Positions 37,540 through 39,135 of a stretch of DNA of 39,135 nt are shown here, in pieces. Source of the stretch: Alphaproteobacteria bacterium (GTDB lineage: Bacteria > Pseudomonadota > Alphaproteobacteria > Rhizobiales > Hyphomicrobiaceae); NCBI GenBank assembly GCA_019137195.1, contig JAGVSR010000150.1, positions 1 through 39,135 of the forward strand, read 5' to 3'. Numbering within the stretch: position 1 is the stretch's first letter; each line of letters opens with the position of its first letter. Both the position numbers and the translations under genes were made by a program. A model generated the notes under the pieces. The model worked only from the letters and a program-made list of their open reading frames with translations, made no database searches and was not told where the DNA came from.

Positions 37540-38578
37540 GCTGATCTTGGTCGGTGCCGCGTGTGTTTTCTCCGTGCCGGCAGGCGCGGGCGAGATGGCG
37601 TTTGCATCGATCGAGGACGCTTTGCGCCAAGGCATCGGTGCCTATCAGGGTGGCTACTACGAGCAGGCTTTGCCGGCGCTCGAGCATGCCGCCGCCGAGA
37701 AGGACTTCTGGGGCACCTACTATCTCGCCAAGCTCTATGCCGACAACGGGAGCCCGTTCACCTCGCCGGCCAAGGCGTACAAGCAGTACCAGCGCATCGT
37801 CGACGAGTACGCCGACCTCGATCCCGACGCAGATGACCGGGCGCCCTATGTCGGGCAGTCGCTGACTGCGCTCGCGAACTACGTCCGGCGCGGTATTCCT
37901 GAGATCGGACTCGAGGCCAATCTCGATCGCGCCATCGAGTACCTGCACAACGCGTCCGTCATCTTCAACGACGAGGACGCCCAGTTCGAGCTCGCCAAGC
38001 TGCAGCTGACGGGCGAGGGTGTCGAGAAGGACATGCCGAACGCGCTGCACTGGCTGTCGCGTCTGACGCAGCGTGGGCATGCCGGCGCGCAGGCCTTCCT
38101 CGCCGACCTCCTCTGGCGCGGCAAGTACGTCAAGGCGGACAAGCCGCGGGCCCTGGCCCTCATCTCGGTCGCGGTAACGAACGCGCCGGCCAACGAGCGG
38201 CTGTGGATCGAGGACATCTACCAGAACATCTACTGCGGCTCGGCTGAAGGTCTCAGACAGCAGGCGGGCGGCATTGTCGCCGGATGGGGAAATCGATACG
38301 GCCGGAGCCCCGAGAAGAGCCAGCGTGCTCCGCTGGACGATCTCGACACGGCGCCCGAACGCACGTGCCAAAACGGCGAGACCGTGGCGCCGATCAACGC
38401 CGGCAACTTGATCGGATCGGCTCCCACTACGGCCGAGGCGGCGGCGACGGTCGATGGTGCCAGCGCGGTATCGGCTGCGTCACGCGCTCCCGTCGGCCGG
38501 CCCGTGGTGATGTTCGGCTCGTCCGGCGCCGGTTTATCCGACTTGAGGCCTGCAGAGGCTCCGCGCAGCGACAGATAG
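37526..38578 (+). CDS. ExoR-like Sel1-repeat periplasmic protein
   Basis: 350 residues with a Sec signal peptide (1-22, core [16 protein letters not shown]). Sel1/TPR-like helical repeats follow: [60 protein letters not shown] and [20 protein letters not shown]. The order and the YKRGIP-like block match rhizobial ExoR, the periplasmic repressor of the ExoS/ChvI system that controls exopolysaccharide and motility. ExoR of Sinorhizobium is 268 residues; here an extra Ala/Ser/Pro-rich tail of about 80 residues is present. It overlaps ilvD by 14 bases. ExoR function is inferred. Confidence 0.82.
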   Translation: MRISKLILVGAACVFSVPAGAGEMAFASIEDALRQGIGAYQGGYYEQALPALEHAAAEKDFWGTYYLAKLYADNGSPFTSPAKAYKQYQRIVDEYADLDPDADDRAPYVGQSLTALANYVRRGIPEIGLEANLDRAIEYLHNASVIFNDEDAQFELAKLQLTGEGVEKDMPNALHWLSRLTQRGHAGAQAFLADLLWRGKYVKADKPRALALISVAVTNAPANERLWIEDIYQNIYCGSAEGLRQQAGGIVAGWGNRYGRSPEKSQRAPLDDLDTAPERTCQNGETVAPINAGNLIGSAPTTAEAAATVDGASAVSAASRAPVGRPVVMFGSSGAGLSDLRPAEAPRSDR

Positions 38579-38676
38579 AGCGCGTGGGCAAAGGGGCGAC
38601 GACCAATTGGGGCTGGCGATGGGATGGTCCCGGCCGGCCTTCGGCGACCGGGCTTTCGCGCGCCGCAGGCGCTTGT

Positions 38677-39135
38677 TCAGGCCAGCTCCACCCACACCGG
38701 ACAATGATCCGACGGCTTTTCCCAGCCGCGGGTAAAGCGATCGACGCCGGCGCCGAGGAGTCGATCTGCCGCCTGCGGTGACAGTAGCAGGTGGTCGATG
38801 CGGATGCCGTCGTCCTTCTGCCAGGCTCCCGCTTGATAGTCCCAGAAGGTGTAGACGCCGGGCTCCGGGTGGCAGGCGCGGACGGCGTCTGTATATCCGA
38901 GGTTCAGAAGCCCGCGGAAGGCAGCCCGGCTTTCCGGCTGGAACAGGGCGTCGCCGGTCCAGGCCTCAGGGCGCTTCGCGTCGGCAGGCATGGGAATGAC
39001 GTTGTAGTCGCCACCCAGGACCACCGGCATCTCTCCAGCGAGCAATTGCTTCGCGTGGGCGGTCAGGCGGCGCATCCAGTCGAGCTTGTAGCTGAACTTG
39101 TCGCTGGCTGGCGGGTTTCCATTCGGGAGATAAAG
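38677..39135 (-). CDS. xth: exodeoxyribonuclease III, 5' end cut by the window
   Basis: 153 codons are visible; the N-terminal part lies beyond the window end. It cleaves DNA 3' to 5' and incises abasic sites in base excision repair. Seen motifs of the exonuclease/endonuclease/phosphatase fold are LYLPNGNPP at the cut edge, GGDYNVIP (active-site Asp and Asn), YTDAVRACHPEPGVYTFWDY, IRIDHLLLS, and the closing KPSDHCPVWVEL with the catalytic Asp-His. It converges with the ExoR-like gene across about 100 bases. Confidence 0.93.
   Translation of the reverse strand, partial: LYLPNGNPPASDKFSYKLDWMRRLTAHAKQLLAGEMPVVLGGDYNVIPMPADAKRPEAWTGDALFQPESRAAFRGLLNLGYTDAVRACHPEPGVYTFWDYQAGAWQKDDGIRIDHLLLSPQAADRLLGAGVDRFTRGWEKPSDHCPVWVELA

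Noticed and set aside
35662-37635. 657-codon open frame on the minus strand
   Set aside because: It is antisense to ilvD, whose cluster cysteines and family blocks are intact.

Overview
The window is high-GC DNA with dense, mostly operon-like gene packing. It looks like a chromosomal segment of a nitrogen-fixing alphaproteobacterium of the order Hyphomicrobiales (Rhizobiales). The pointers are fixABCX behind a NifA/sigma-54 control region, the gene pairs carB-greA and lepB-rnc-era, the run mutY-DUF721-dsbA, an ExoR-like Sel1 protein, HemP, and an Irr-type (ICE-like) iron box. The genus cannot be fixed from the sequence alone.

Layout. 1-3977: NifA upstream activator site, -24/-12 promoter and fixABCX, the electron-bifurcating flavoprotein complex that supplies low-potential electrons to nitrogenase. 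3978-4385: no convincing gene. 4386-8007 (minus strand): a type I secretion operon. A 73-residue Cys/His/Lys/Pro-rich peptide gene comes first, then a strong hairpin, then a PrtD-type ABC transporter and an overlapping HlyD-type membrane fusion protein. 8285-12210: an outer-membrane beta-barrel protein, an unrecognised protein, a small exported protein, and a tandem pair of related exported proteins. 12398-16487: carB, greA and tRNA-Gly(TCC). 16488-24120: an iron/heme locus with an ICE-like box, a possible 55-codon gene, hemP, a possible coupled small ORF, a porin, an imelysin, a diheme cytochrome c peroxidase-like protein, a second imelysin and a Tat-exported DUF1513 protein. 24231-27634 (minus): O-acetylhomoserine sulfhydrylase, a small conserved protein and mutY, separated by an inverted pair of repeats and by an AT-rich island with two hairpins. 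27744-30111: a DUF721/DciA-like protein and two DsbA-like oxidoreductases, the second a predicted lipoprotein. 30126-35276 (minus): era, rnc and lepB, then an M48 metalloprotease overlapping a DUF898 membrane protein. 35815-39135: ilvD overlapping an ExoR-like gene, then a truncated exonuclease III gene running off the window end.

The most unusual element is the Cys/His-rich peptide ahead of the dedicated type I exporter. It has three KHDC repeats, nine cysteines, no RTX repeats, and a C-terminus (D followed by hydrophobic residues) like that of PrtD-type substrates. A terminator-like hairpin separates it from the transporter, as is known between hlyA and hlyB. I propose a small metal-binding or disulfide-rich exported peptide system; this is inference. 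The iron locus has no TonB receptor or inner-membrane permease in view, and pairs a porin with periplasmic imelysin/peroxidase proteins. No insertion sequence, phage or CRISPR array was seen.
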